From the NCBI GenBank assembly GCA_030160035.1, contig BSNO01000001.1:62001-126000 (forward strand): a stretch of 64,000 nt of DNA. The letters are read 5' to 3'. Each line of letters starts with the position of its first letter. Position 1 is the stretch's first letter. Below, piece after piece: positions 26,374-34,936 of this stretch. Below the pieces are notes generated by a model that was given only the letters and a program-made list of their open reading frames with translations, made no database searches and was not told where the DNA came from. A program made the position numbers and the translations under genes. The stretch comes from Rhizobium albus. Lineage in GTDB: Bacteria; Pseudomonadota; Alphaproteobacteria; Rhizobiales; Rhizobiaceae.

Positions 26374-27210
26374 GTGACCTTCAAGACAGTGCTGAACATC
26401 GTCGGCCATGAGCAGGGCGACGGCGACATCAAGCTTGCGATGGACCTGTGCGAGAGCGCCGACGCGCATCTCAGCCTGCTGGTGATGGGCATCGCCGCGC
26501 CGCCTCCGATCGGGGACTACGCCTCGGTAATCTCTGACGCGTGGCTCGAGGAACGCCAGGCGGATATGGAGCGGCTTGGCGAACGCGCGGAGGAAATCGA
26601 GGCTCTCGTGGCGCTGCGCGGCGTTTCTGCCGATCTCAGCTCCGAATATGTGGAGACGGCGGCTGCCGACGACGTTGCGGGGCTTCGCGCACGCTACTGC
26701 GACGTTGCGGTCATGGGGCCGGACCTTTTGGCAACCCATCACCTCAAATACCGTGTTGCGAACGGCGTGCTCTTTCACGCGCAGCGGCCCCTGCTCCTGA
26801 TGCCGGCGGGCGTGCCCGTGACGCTTTCCCCGAAGCGCATCGTCATCGGCTGGAATTCGACGCTCGAATCAGCGCGTGCCGTGCGCGAGGCCTTGGACAT
26901 GATCGATGGAGCCGATGACGTTCGGGTGGTGCTGGTCGATCCGAAAACCTCCGATCGGGCGAATGGGCCGGAGCCTGGGGCAGATATCGCCGCCTATCTG
27001 GCGCGTCACGGCGCCAAGGTCACAGTCGAGCGGTTGCCAAGCGGTGGCGAGATGGCGGGCGCCATCCTGATGCAACACGCCCGGGACGTCTCTGCCGACA
27101 TGCTGGTTCTCGGCGCATACGGGCACTCGCGTTTACGCCAACGCATGTTTGGCGGTGTCACAAGCATGATGCTCGACGCGCCTGAACTGCCGACCTTTCT
27201 GGCGCGCTAG
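26374..27210 (+). CDS. Universal stress protein, tandem-domain (second copy)
   Basis: Second two-domain Usp, 278 aa, the same length as the one at 23138. It starts at GTG 26374, eight bases after a strong AAGGAG site; earlier in-frame codons lack a ribosome site. The C-terminal nucleotide motif is GAYGHSRLRQRMFGGVT, with V in place of the usual S/T after the last glycine, so ATP binding may be altered. It is 87 bp after the ATPase gene. A degenerate FNR-like TTGAT-N4-CGCAA at 26300-26313 could give it its own control. Confidence 0.9.
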   Translation: MTFKTVLNIVGHEQGDGDIKLAMDLCESADAHLSLLVMGIAAPPPIGDYASVISDAWLEERQADMERLGERAEEIEALVALRGVSADLSSEYVETAAADDVAGLRARYCDVAVMGPDLLATHHLKYRVANGVLFHAQRPLLLMPAGVPVTLSPKRIVIGWNSTLESARAVREALDMIDGADDVRVVLVDPKTSDRANGPEPGADIAAYLARHGAKVTVERLPSGGEMAGAILMQHARDVSADMLVLGAYGHSRLRQRMFGGVTSMMLDAPELPTFLAR

Positions 27211-27242
27211 GGAGCCTCTGCGGCTAGTCGGTAAAATCCCGT

Positions 27243-27977
27243 CTAATCGAAGTCGGGACCGAGACCGGCACGACGCTTCAGCTGATCAGGTTCCAGAATG
27301 ATGACGTTGTGCGGCCCGGTGGCGTCGATGACGCGGTCGGACCGCAAGCGCTTCAGTCCCCGGCACACCGTCTCGACGGTTAGGCCGAGATGATCCGCGA
27401 TGTCGACGCGTGACATGTCGAGCCGCACCCTGCTGCCGCGGCTTATTGGACCGTTAAGCCTACCAGCCAGCCTGACAAGGAAATAGCTGATGCCTTCATC
27501 CGCATCCTTGTGGAGATGCATCAGTGTCTCGGCCTGGATATCCCAGGGTTCCCGATCGAGCGCAGCCTTTACCGCTTCGGCCTGGTCGGCTGGCAGATGC
27601 GAAAGCTCCACGCGGTGCACCCGGCGCAACCGGCATTCCTGAAGGGCCTCGGCGGTCAGGAGCCGCATGCCGTCATGGGAGAGGCTGAAAACGCCGTTGC
27701 CGACGACGAAGCTCGCAATCATGCGCTTGCCGTTCGGCTGGATGTGGGAGAGCGCGATCAGCCCGCTTTCCAGAAGGTGGATGTCGCTGCCGGGATCGCC
27801 TTCCACGAATAGTGCTCGACCCGCTGCGAGCGTCTCCGAACGATGCGCGGAAAATGCGCTCAAGAGGGGGCTCGCCGGCTCCTGATGCAATCGGGGCGGC
27901 GGGTCCATGTGGTGATCGAGCCCAGCCGGATGTGGCGGTCCAGCCGTCCTCTTGATTTGTCTGAGATGGATTTGCAC
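27243..27977 (-). CDS. Crp/Fnr-family transcriptional regulator without Fe-S cysteines
   Basis: Regulator of 244 aa with a cyclic-nucleotide-binding-type beta roll (about 65-165) and a C-terminal winged helix (VDIADHLGLTVETVCRGLKRLRSD). The recognition helix reads E-T-V-C-R where Fnr/FixK proteins have E-x-x-S-R, which still fits a TTGAT half-site. The N-terminus has no cysteine cluster, so it does not sense oxygen as Fnr does and is closer to FixK or Dnr. GTG 27975-27977 is chosen because GAGG lies eight bases upstream and because the longer form would run into the chitinase gene. It converges on the Usp genes and is a candidate reader of the box at 23059. Confidence 0.88.
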   Translation of the reverse strand: MQIHLRQIKRTAGPPHPAGLDHHMDPPPRLHQEPASPLLSAFSAHRSETLAAGRALFVEGDPGSDIHLLESGLIALSHIQPNGKRMIASFVVGNGVFSLSHDGMRLLTAEALQECRLRRVHRVELSHLPADQAEAVKAALDREPWDIQAETLMHLHKDADEGISYFLVRLAGRLNGPISRGSRVRLDMSRVDIADHLGLTVETVCRGLKRLRSDRVIDATGPHNVIILEPDQLKRRAGLGPDFD

Positions 27978-28002
27978 GGGTCTGTCCTCGCGTCCTGTGA
28001 AA

Positions 28003-29226
28003 TCAATGTGTCTTGCTGAGCGCCTCTCCAACCGCATCGAGCAGCGTGCCGTCATCCGACCCAAGTTCCCACAGGATCACGCCGGCATGGCCCTGACGGC
28101 GGGCGAACTCGGTCTTCGCGGCCACGGAGCGGGCGTTGTCGTAGCAAATCCAAACGCCCTCGGCAGCGTTGTAGAGGTAAGGCACCTCCGCTTGCTCGTT
28201 CCAGAACACCTGGAAGCCCTGTTGGAGCGGTCGAGCGGCGACAAGGTCCCTGTAGGCGATGCCGTCGCCGCTCCAGATGTCGGTGCCGGCGGGATCGCCG
28301 GGCCGGAGCAAGCCATCGCCTGACCCCGAAACCTGCGAGAATGCGCGCCCATAGAACGGAATTCCAACCGCAAGCTTGGAGGCGGCAACCCCGGCTGCCT
28401 GCCAGGCTGCCATGCTGGCCGCGATGTTCGCGTCGGACTTTGGATCGCCGGGGATCGGCGCAAGCGGCGCGTTGAAATTGGTGACCGTCGCGCCAGCGTG
28501 ATAGTCGTAGGTCATGACGTTGATGCGGTCGACGTGGTCCGCGAGATCCTGCGGATAGGTCAATGCGATCATGCCGGGGGAGGCCGCAACGGCGACGGTG
28601 AGTTCCAGCGCATCGCCATCGCTGAATCCATCCAGCGCTTCGCGAATGCTTGCGAGCAGCAGGGACAGGTTTTCGCGATCGGCCGGCGTTCCTTCCTCGA
28701 GACCCCCGGCGACGGGGTACTCCCAGTCGATGTCGACACCATCGAAGAGGCCGGGATAGGGACGGAAGAACACGTCGAGGATCGATTGTGCAAAGCGCGC
28801 CCTGCCGTCTGCCGTGGAGGCCAGGCTGCTGAAGGGCGCCGATCCGGTCCAGCCTCCAAACGCCACGAGGATCTTCAGCTGCGGATGCGCCTGTTTCAAA
28901 GCGTGGAGGCGCTGAAAGGTGCCTGCGACCGGAATGCCGATCGTTGATGCGTCGATCGGTTGCGGCTCGCCGTCGCAAGCATCGATCTCCGAGCAGGGAT
29001 CGGCCAGTGCCGCCTCTCCATCCTCGTCGATCGCGCCAAACGCGTAGATGATGTGCGTCAGCTTGTCGGCAGCGAGGTCATCGAACAGTTCGGGTCGATC
29101 GGCAGCGCTCCACCATGACAGATAGCCGGCGACGGTGAAGTCCTCCGCGCGTGCCGTGACAGCCGAAGCCGCAGCGAGCAGCATGGCTGCTGCCATAATG
29201 CTGACGAGATGCCGCCGCCGCGCCAT
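28003..29226 (-). CDS. Secreted glycoside hydrolase family 18 (chitinase-like)
   Basis: Exported enzyme of 407 aa with a signal peptide (MLLAAASAVTARA, cleaved near residue 28). The GH18 barrel runs through the rest. The catalytic DxxDxDxE motif is intact as DGVDIDWE (162-169), and ILVAFGGWTG matches the conserved beta-3 SxGG region. It should cut beta-1,4-linked GlcNAc polymers in the periplasm or outside. ATG 29224-29226 overlaps the export-protein stop codon, so it is translationally coupled to it. As the last gene of the synthase - export - hydrolase operon, its target is probably the polymer made by its own operon rather than environmental chitin. Confidence 0.93.
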   Translation of the reverse strand: MARRRHLVSIMAAAMLLAAASAVTARAEDFTVAGYLSWWSAADRPELFDDLAADKLTHIIYAFGAIDEDGEAALADPCSEIDACDGEPQPIDASTIGIPVAGTFQRLHALKQAHPQLKILVAFGGWTGSAPFSSLASTADGRARFAQSILDVFFRPYPGLFDGVDIDWEYPVAGGLEEGTPADRENLSLLLASIREALDGFSDGDALELTVAVAASPGMIALTYPQDLADHVDRINVMTYDYHAGATVTNFNAPLAPIPGDPKSDANIAASMAAWQAAGVAASKLAVGIPFYGRAFSQVSGSGDGLLRPGDPAGTDIWSGDGIAYRDLVAARPLQQGFQVFWNEQAEVPYLYNAAEGVWICYDNARSVAAKTEFARRQGHAGVILWELGSDDGTLLDAVGEALSKTH

Positions 29227-29228
29227 CG

Positions 29229-30590
29229 TCACAGTCCTGCCGTCTGGCGCTCGTCCTTGGCGCTGATGATGTTGAGCATGTCTCCCGGATGCATCTCGGT
29301 GAAACTGTGCGCCGGCAGGTGCTCGAGGCCATCCGGCGTGCGCCGTACGATCTCCATGCGCATGTGACCCTCGCCCTCCGCAAAGGTGGCTGTATCGAGC
29401 GTCGCCACGCGCGCGAGCACCTGAGCGAGGCTCGACCGCGTCGCTTCTTCCTGGGCGGCGGTTGCGCGCAGGGTCTGCAGCTCGCGCTCGACCGCGATCT
29501 GTTGTGCGATCTCGTCGTCACGCTCCTGGAGCTGGACTTCGGTGATGTTGCGCTCAAGCCGCGTCATCGCTGCGCGCAGTTCGTTCCAGGCCGCGCGGGC
29601 ATTGGACAGTTCGCTCCGTGCCACATGCACATTCTGGTCGGTCGTCGCTCCACGTCGCCGCAATTCGTTGAGCACGTCGACCCGCTGGATCTTTTCCATC
29701 ATGGTCTCTTCGGCATCCGCGATGCTCTGCTCGATGAGCGCACGTTCGGCGGAGAGTGACGTCAGCATGGTGGCGCGTGCCGCACGGCGGGCTTCGACGC
29801 CGTTTCGCTCCAGATCCCGCAATGCGAAAGCTTCCGCCCGCAGATCTTCCGCAGCGCGTGGACCGGCGACATTGCGCAGCTGTTCAACGAGCCGCGAACT
29901 GCTGCGGTGCGTTTCGTCCGTCAGCACGGAGGCGCGGGCCAGGACGCCCTTCAGCCGAGACTCTGCTTGGCGGACGCGCTCCCGTTCGCGCACCAGATCG
30001 AGTTGACGCCACTGATCGCCATCGACGCGGTCGCTCGCTCCGGCAAGCGCAAGCGCGTGCAGCACCGTCATGCCAGGAACGTAGGGAAAATGTCCCGGCT
30101 GCGGGATCGCGCCCGCCACATAGACCGGCTCGCGCGCGGTCAGCTGGATCGCCACCGCGACCTCGCCATTGAAGAGGTCCTTGAACTGCTTCTTCAGCGT
30201 GTCTTCCAGTTGCGGGCTCGTCAGCATCGCGGTCTGAACGGGTCCAATCAACGGCAGGAAGATGAATCCATCCTGCTGGATGATGTACTCGCCTGTCAGC
30301 TCCGAGCGTTCGACGAGCGCAGAGAGAACGCCGGCGTCGACGCCAGCCATATCCTCGCCGAAGCGCTCGAAAAAGGTGATGCGCAGCGTGTCGCCGATCG
30401 CGAACGCCGTGCGGGCCTGTACGGTCGACGGGGGAAGTGTGGCTTGCTCGGTCGCGGGGTGCAGCACCAGGTCTTCAGCCGAGATGACAGGCGCTGGCGC
30501 AAGGGCCAGACATGTCAGGGCGGCCCCGGCGAGAAGCCGTGCAAGCGACGAAGGCCTTTGAAGAAAGCGATCTGAGTTCGGAGAATGCAT
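29229..30590 (-). CDS. Polysaccharide export protein, ExoF/Wza-like
   Basis: Periplasmic/outer-membrane export factor, 453 aa from ATG 30588-30590 (AAGGA nine bases upstream). It has a Sec signal peptide (LLAGAALTCLALAPAPVISA), a poly_export domain (FAIGDTLRITFFERFGED and GEYIIQQDGFIFLPLIGPV, about 65-170), an SLBB-like region (REPVYVAGAIPQPGHFPYVPGMTVLHALALAGG-like, about 175-205), then a long charged helical part (about 215-400) likely to form coiled coils. There is no lipobox. ExoF-type proteins work with a Wzc/ExoP copolymerase, which is not in this window. It lies 37 bp after the synthase gene. Confidence 0.88.
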   Translation of the reverse strand: MHSPNSDRFLQRPSSLARLLAGAALTCLALAPAPVISAEDLVLHPATEQATLPPSTVQARTAFAIGDTLRITFFERFGEDMAGVDAGVLSALVERSELTGEYIIQQDGFIFLPLIGPVQTAMLTSPQLEDTLKKQFKDLFNGEVAVAIQLTAREPVYVAGAIPQPGHFPYVPGMTVLHALALAGASDRVDGDQWRQLDLVRERERVRQAESRLKGVLARASVLTDETHRSSSRLVEQLRNVAGPRAAEDLRAEAFALRDLERNGVEARRAARATMLTSLSAERALIEQSIADAEETMMEKIQRVDVLNELRRRGATTDQNVHVARSELSNARAAWNELRAAMTRLERNITEVQLQERDDEIAQQIAVERELQTLRATAAQEEATRSSLAQVLARVATLDTATFAEGEGHMRMEIVRRTPDGLEHLPAHSFTEMHPGDMLNIISAKDERQTAGL

Positions 30591-30627
30591 CGGTCTCATT
30601 CCTTTTATCGCGGTGGCCGTGAAGCGT

Positions 30628-33600
30628 TCAGGTCAGGGGCTGCATGACGCGGCCGGTGCGCACCAATTTGCCCCAGCCGACGAAGGTGCCCTTCAGCGCT
30701 GCCAGCAGCGCCCGAATGGCGGTGATGTAGAGAAGTTGGCGGTAGGTGATGCGCTGCAGCAGCGCCAGGAAAACGGTATCGAGCGTGACGCGCCCGCCGC
30801 CGAGACGGACGCCGATGGCAGCTGCAGTGAGGTCGAGCGTCTGGAACCCGATCCAGAACGCTGCAAGCAGTTGCAGCGTAGGCGCGTCGATCGGCTCCGC
30901 CGACAGCAAGAGAGATGTGGCTGTTGCGACAAGCAGCAGGAGGAGTGCTGCGTCCATGATCGGCGCAATCAGCGTGAAGAGGAACTGGAGGATGATGTTG
31001 GGCAGTGTGACAAGCGATATGCCGCTTGGCCGCGCCGCCATGGCGCCCTTGTGCTTCCAGGCGATCTGCAGCGTTCCGAAGAGCCAGCGAAACCGCTGCT
31101 TGAGGAACGGGCGCAGAGTCTCCGGCGCCTCGGTCAGGGCCACCGCATCGAGGGCATTGACGATTTTCCAGCCCTTGCGCTGGAGAGCGACGGTCAGGTC
31201 GCCATCCTCGGCGAGCGTGTCGGTGGAGTAGCCACCCACCTCCACGATTGCCGTGCGGCGCCAGGCCCCGATGGCGCCTGGCACCACGCCGATTGCACCG
31301 AAATATTCGAAGGCGGAGCGTTCCAGTCCCTGGCCGATGAGATATTCGAGTGCCTGGAAACGCGTGAGAAGATTGATCGTGTTGCCGACCACGACCTTGC
31401 CCGCGACCGCGCCGATCCGCTCGTCGGCAAACGGGCGAATGAGATGCTCCACGGCGTCGGGCAGAAGCACGGTGTCTCCGTCGATGGCAACCAGCACGTC
31501 TTCGCGGGACATGGCGATGCCGTAGTTGAGGGCCGCCGCCTTGCCCCCATTCTCCTTGCGGAAGACACGCACGCGGGAATTGCCGGCGAAGGTCTCCCGC
31601 ACGACGTCGCTCGTGCGGTCGCTGGAGCCGTCGTCGATCACGGTGATGGTCAGGCGCTCGCCGAGCGTCGATGCCAGCAGCCCTGCCACCGTCTTTGCAA
31701 TGACCTTTTCCTCGTTGAAGGCCGGCACGAGCACAGCGACGCTGCCGGCAAAGGGCGGTCGTATTGCCTGACGTTGCCTGCGCTTGTGCTGGAGGAATGC
31801 CGCCGCAATGATGAATGTGAGACGGGCCGTTCCGATAATAGCGGCCGAAATGGCAATCAATGCGAGGACGCCGCTGAACCGGGCACCCACGGCCATCGCG
31901 GTTGCGCGAATATGGCTGCCGGCACGATTGGCGAAGGTCTCGGGCACATAGGGCTGGATCAGCGCTTCTTGTGGAACGCCAACAAGTTCATGGGTGGATA
32001 CGAAGCGATAGCCCTCGGCCGTCAGCGTATCGATGATCTTGGGCAGCGCTTCGAGGGTCCCGCGTCGATCCCCGCCGGAATCGTGCAGCAGCACGACCTG
32101 GCCTTTACCGTCTCTGACGTCGTCGATCACGCGCTGTGCAAGTTGATCGCCGGTCCAGACGAAGTAGTCGAACGCATCGATGTCGAGGCCGCCGAAGAGA
32201 TAGCCGAGCCGGGTTGCCTCACTGTAGAGAGCCGGAACGCCTTCCAGGTAATCGTAACCGGCCATCGCATAGGGCGGGCGGAAAAGCACCGATCGAACGC
32301 CAAGTTCGGATTCGAACGCGCGCTGCGTCGCGGTCAATTCGGCTGCGATGCGCTCGGCGCCGCTTTGGAAGAGATTGGGGTGCAGGAAGGAGTGGTTGCC
32401 GACATCGTGGCCTTCGGCCAGCATGCGCTGCGCGATCGCGGGGTCGCTCATCACCTTGCTGCCGATCATGTAGAAGGTGGCGCGGGCGCCGCGTTCCTTC
32501 AGGATGTCCAGAATCTGCGGCGTGAACACCGCATCGGGTCCATCATCGAAGGTCAAGGCGATCGCTTTGGGATCTGCCGGGAACCAGGCGGCGAACTCCG
32601 TCTGGCGAGGAATGTCGGGCATGGTTTCACCAACGATCAGTCCGAGGCTTTCATTGAAGGTGAGACCGCGGGTGCCGGTCGTTCCCGGCGCTGCCGAGAG
32701 AAGCACGCCCTTGGCCTGCTCGAATGCGCCATAGCCAGGGTCCGTCGTGGTCAATGCGGCACGTGTCTCGGCGTTGGGGATCAGGCCTTTGGCGAGGAAG
32801 CGCCACACCCCCGGATCATCCATGCCGAGCCGCCAGATCGCGATCCCTGCGGGAGTGTTGGCAAGAGCGACGCTTGCCTGATTGAAGACGGTAGCAGCAT
32901 CCAGCATCCACACGGAGCGCGCCGTGCCACCGGCATCCGTGTAATCGAAGGTCGCGTTCAGCGAGGCCGGATCCATGCGCAGTGCCGCTCCGCTGGCAGC
33001 TAAGCGATCCCAAGCCATTTGTACCGACACCAGTTCGCTGGTGCCGTGGGCCTTCCAGTCATAGGCGAAGGAGCCGATCGACATGATCAACTTCTCGCGC
33101 GGCAGCACGCGCGTGACCTTCGCCAGATAATCCTCGAACCATCCCTGGCTTGCCGTGGGGCCGGAGCGATGGCGCTCACCAGTGTTGTCGTGCGCCTGGA
33201 CCAAGACATAGTCGGTCGCCGACGAGACGCTTGCGATTTCAGCCATCGATGCGCCCACCGGGGCAATGAAGATGACCTTTCGGCTGGTGGGCTGCAGCGC
33301 TTGCCGCAGCATGGCGATGAATAAGCGCGTGTCGCGGTGACCGGCCGGCAGGGCTTCGGAAAAGTCGAGCGCGATACCGGCAGCGCCGAGCGTGTCCAGT
33401 TGAGCGCCGATGCGCTCGACCAGGTCCTGTCGTGTTCGCGCAGAGGCGAAGTAGCGGAGCATGTCGCTGGTTGAGGCTTCCGCTTTCAGCAGCGGATAGA
33501 GCGCGAGATCCGGCGCGTTCTGCTTGATCCACGGCAGTGTCGGGCTTTCCGTTAAAGAGCTGACGATCTCTGGCCGGCCGCCAGCCGCTCGCAGGCTCAG

Positions 33601-34038
33601 CCATTCCGGGATGATGCCGTCCAGCCGGTCGGCATTGCGCATCAACGAGACGAAGGCGCCGGTATCCTCTTCTGCCAGAAACGCGAGGCGGAGCGCCTGG
33701 CGTCCGGCTTCGCCGACCCGCCGGTTTCGCGTCGCGACCAGCGCGGGCTCGTTTTTGTCGTGCACCAGTTTGCCGGTCTCGCGGGCCTTCAGCTCGGGAT
33801 GAAATCCGATCAGTTCGCGGAGCGTTGGAGCATTGACGATGCCGTAGGCGACCACGGCGAGGCCGGTGCACAGGGTGAAGACCAAAGCAAGCATGACGGC
33901 GTTGGCGAAGAGCGCCCGGCGACCGGAGACGTCGAAGAATATGTGGCCGGCTCTGTGGGTGGTTTCGCTAGTTTCTACGGATGGTACCGTCGCTGCGGGC
34001 ACGGCATTGCGCTCTTCACTTTGGCCATCATCTGCCAT
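30628..34038 (-). CDS. Trimodular GH18-like / NodB deacetylase / GT2 glycosyltransferase fusion
   Basis: Membrane enzyme of 1136 aa. An N-terminal anchor (about 45-68) is followed by a GH18-like barrel (about 110-420), a NodB/CE4 deacetylase (TFDDGPD at 496-502, HSFLHP at 549-554, RPPY at 587-590), a membrane segment (about 720-750), a processive GT2 domain (DGD at 853-855, ED at 944-945, QRFRW at 981-985) and C-terminal helices. The GH18 active-site strand reads GIALDFSEAL (221-230), lacking the first Asp and with Glu displaced by one, so hydrolysis is doubtful. It probably makes and partly deacetylates a GlcNAc polymer while carrying it across the membrane. The start at 34036-34038 has GAGG eight bases upstream. 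First gene of the export and chitinase operon. Confidence 0.92.
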   Translation of the reverse strand: MADDGQSEERNAVPAATVPSVETSETTHRAGHIFFDVSGRRALFANAVMLALVFTLCTGLAVVAYGIVNAPTLRELIGFHPELKARETGKLVHDKNEPALVATRNRRVGEAGRQALRLAFLAEEDTGAFVSLMRNADRLDGIIPEWLSLRAAGGRPEIVSSLTESPTLPWIKQNAPDLALYPLLKAEASTSDMLRYFASARTRQDLVERIGAQLDTLGAAGIALDFSEALPAGHRDTRLFIAMLRQALQPTSRKVIFIAPVGASMAEIASVSSATDYVLVQAHDNTGERHRSGPTASQGWFEDYLAKVTRVLPREKLIMSIGSFAYDWKAHGTSELVSVQMAWDRLAASGAALRMDPASLNATFDYTDAGGTARSVWMLDAATVFNQASVALANTPAGIAIWRLGMDDPGVWRFLAKGLIPNAETRAALTTTDPGYGAFEQAKGVLLSAAPGTTGTRGLTFNESLGLIVGETMPDIPRQTEFAAWFPADPKAIALTFDDGPDAVFTPQILDILKERGARATFYMIGSKVMSDPAIAQRMLAEGHDVGNHSFLHPNLFQSGAERIAAELTATQRAFESELGVRSVLFRPPYAMAGYDYLEGVPALYSEATRLGYLFGGLDIDAFDYFVWTGDQLAQRVIDDVRDGKGQVVLLHDSGGDRRGTLEALPKIIDTLTAEGYRFVSTHELVGVPQEALIQPYVPETFANRAGSHIRATAMAVGARFSGVLALIAISAAIIGTARLTFIIAAAFLQHKRRQRQAIRPPFAGSVAVLVPAFNEEKVIAKTVAGLLASTLGERLTITVIDDGSSDRTSDVVRETFAGNSRVRVFRKENGGKAAALNYGIAMSREDVLVAIDGDTVLLPDAVEHLIRPFADERIGAVAGKVVVGNTINLLTRFQALEYLIGQGLERSAFEYFGAIGVVPGAIGAWRRTAIVEVGGYSTDTLAEDGDLTVALQRKGWKIVNALDAVALTEAPETLRPFLKQRFRWLFGTLQIAWKHKGAMAARPSGISLVTLPNIILQFLFTLIAPIMDAALLLLLVATATSLLLSAEPIDAPTLQLLAAFWIGFQTLDLTAAAIGVRLGGGRVTLDTVFLALLQRITYRQLLYITAIRALLAALKGTFVGWGKLVRTGRVMQPLT

Positions 34039-34080
34039 GTTCCCAGCCTCGTAGGCACGCGCCAGCAATCGACCCAGCAA

Positions 34081-34267
34081 TTGCGCGGTCAGCTTTAACG
34101 ATCAGCAATGCGATGTTGAGCTTGGTCTACTTGATCGGATCTACGTTGCGAGATCGGCGAATATTATTCAGTAAATCCGGATTGCGTAATTTAAGTTTCG
34201 GGTACTTACGTGATATTAGAATGATAACATCGAAATATATTGACGTAATCGGCGTTTTTACTAGGTA
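34081..34267. other. AT-rich intergenic region upstream of the synthase operon
   Basis: About 190 bp, clearly richer in A and T than the surrounding sequence (for example AATATTATTCAG, TTACGTGATATTAG, CGAAATATATTGACG). It separates the FixJ-like gene from the synthase operon on the same strand and presumably contains the operon promoter. Low GC upstream of polysaccharide genes often marks binding by silencers such as MucR/Ros in this order; that is inference. No single promoter can be assigned. Confidence 0.5.
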
Positions 34268-34936
34268 TCAATACGTATGGGACGCGCTGCGCAGTTGGCG
34301 GTGCCGAGGCGGGTCGACGGCGAAATCGCCCTCGACGATCATGGCGAGACGCACGAGTTCGGCCACGTTGCGCGCATTCATCTTGGCCATCACGTTGGCG
34401 CGATGAACCTCAACCGTGCGCGGGCTGATCCGCAGCTCGTGGGCGATCGACTTGTTGGGAAGCCCTTCGACGACGCCGCGCAAGACGTTGACTTCACGCG
34501 GCGTGAGCCGTGAGAGGCGCGCTCGGACGTCGGCGATCTCATCCAGCTCCTCGGTATCGCTGATCGTGCTGTTATCAATCGCTGCGCGCACCGCGTCGAC
34601 CAGCGCGTTCGGTTCGAACGGCATCTGAAGGAAATCGGCGGCGCCGGCCTTCATGGCTGCGACGGCAGTTTGAACATCGCCTTCCTGAGCGATGAAGATC
34701 ACCGGAAGCTGCGTGCCGCTCGCTCGAAGTTCGTGCAGACACTGTGCCTCGGAAGGCGATCTGAGGTCTCGCCCAACGACCAGACAGCCCGGGGAGAGAC
34801 TTCTTGGAAGCGCCAAAAACTGGCTCATATCCCCGTGAAACCGCACCGCAAATCCGGCGAGAGCCAACATGAAGCTGATGGAATGCCGCACCCCGTCATC
34901 GGGATGGATCACGTGTATGACGATTTCTTGGCCCAT
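34268..34936 (-). CDS. FixJ-family LuxR-type regulator with degenerate receiver domain
   Basis: Regulator of 222 aa that aligns with FixJ without gaps through the receiver. Every catalytic receiver residue is changed: the acidic pair D10-D11 is H11-P12, the phosphorylated D54 is G55, T82 is A83, and K104 is M105. The receiver core otherwise remains (SFMLALAGFAV, AVAAMKAGAADF). The LuxR DNA-binding domain is almost identical to that of FixJ (LPNKSIAHELRISPRTVEVH, NVMAKM). It cannot be phosphorylated in the normal way and has no histidine kinase partner nearby. It lies upstream of the synthase operon on the same strand and may regulate it constitutively or through a non-phosphate signal. Confidence 0.92.
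   Translation of the reverse strand: MGQEIVIHVIHPDDGVRHSISFMLALAGFAVRFHGDMSQFLALPRSLSPGCLVVGRDLRSPSEAQCLHELRASGTQLPVIFIAQEGDVQTAVAAMKAGAADFLQMPFEPNALVDAVRAAIDNSTISDTEELDEIADVRARLSRLTPREVNVLRGVVEGLPNKSIAHELRISPRTVEVHRANVMAKMNARNVAELVRLAMIVEGDFAVDPPRHRQLRSASHTY

Noticed and set aside
30613-33003. 796-codon open frame opposite the synthase fusion
   Set aside because: Mirrors the NodB and GT2 domains exactly and has shadow composition.
28003-34038. Reading the synthase operon as a nodulation (Nod factor) locus
   Set aside because: There is no nodA acyltransferase, nodD or nod box, and the deacetylase and synthase are fused, unlike nodB and nodC.
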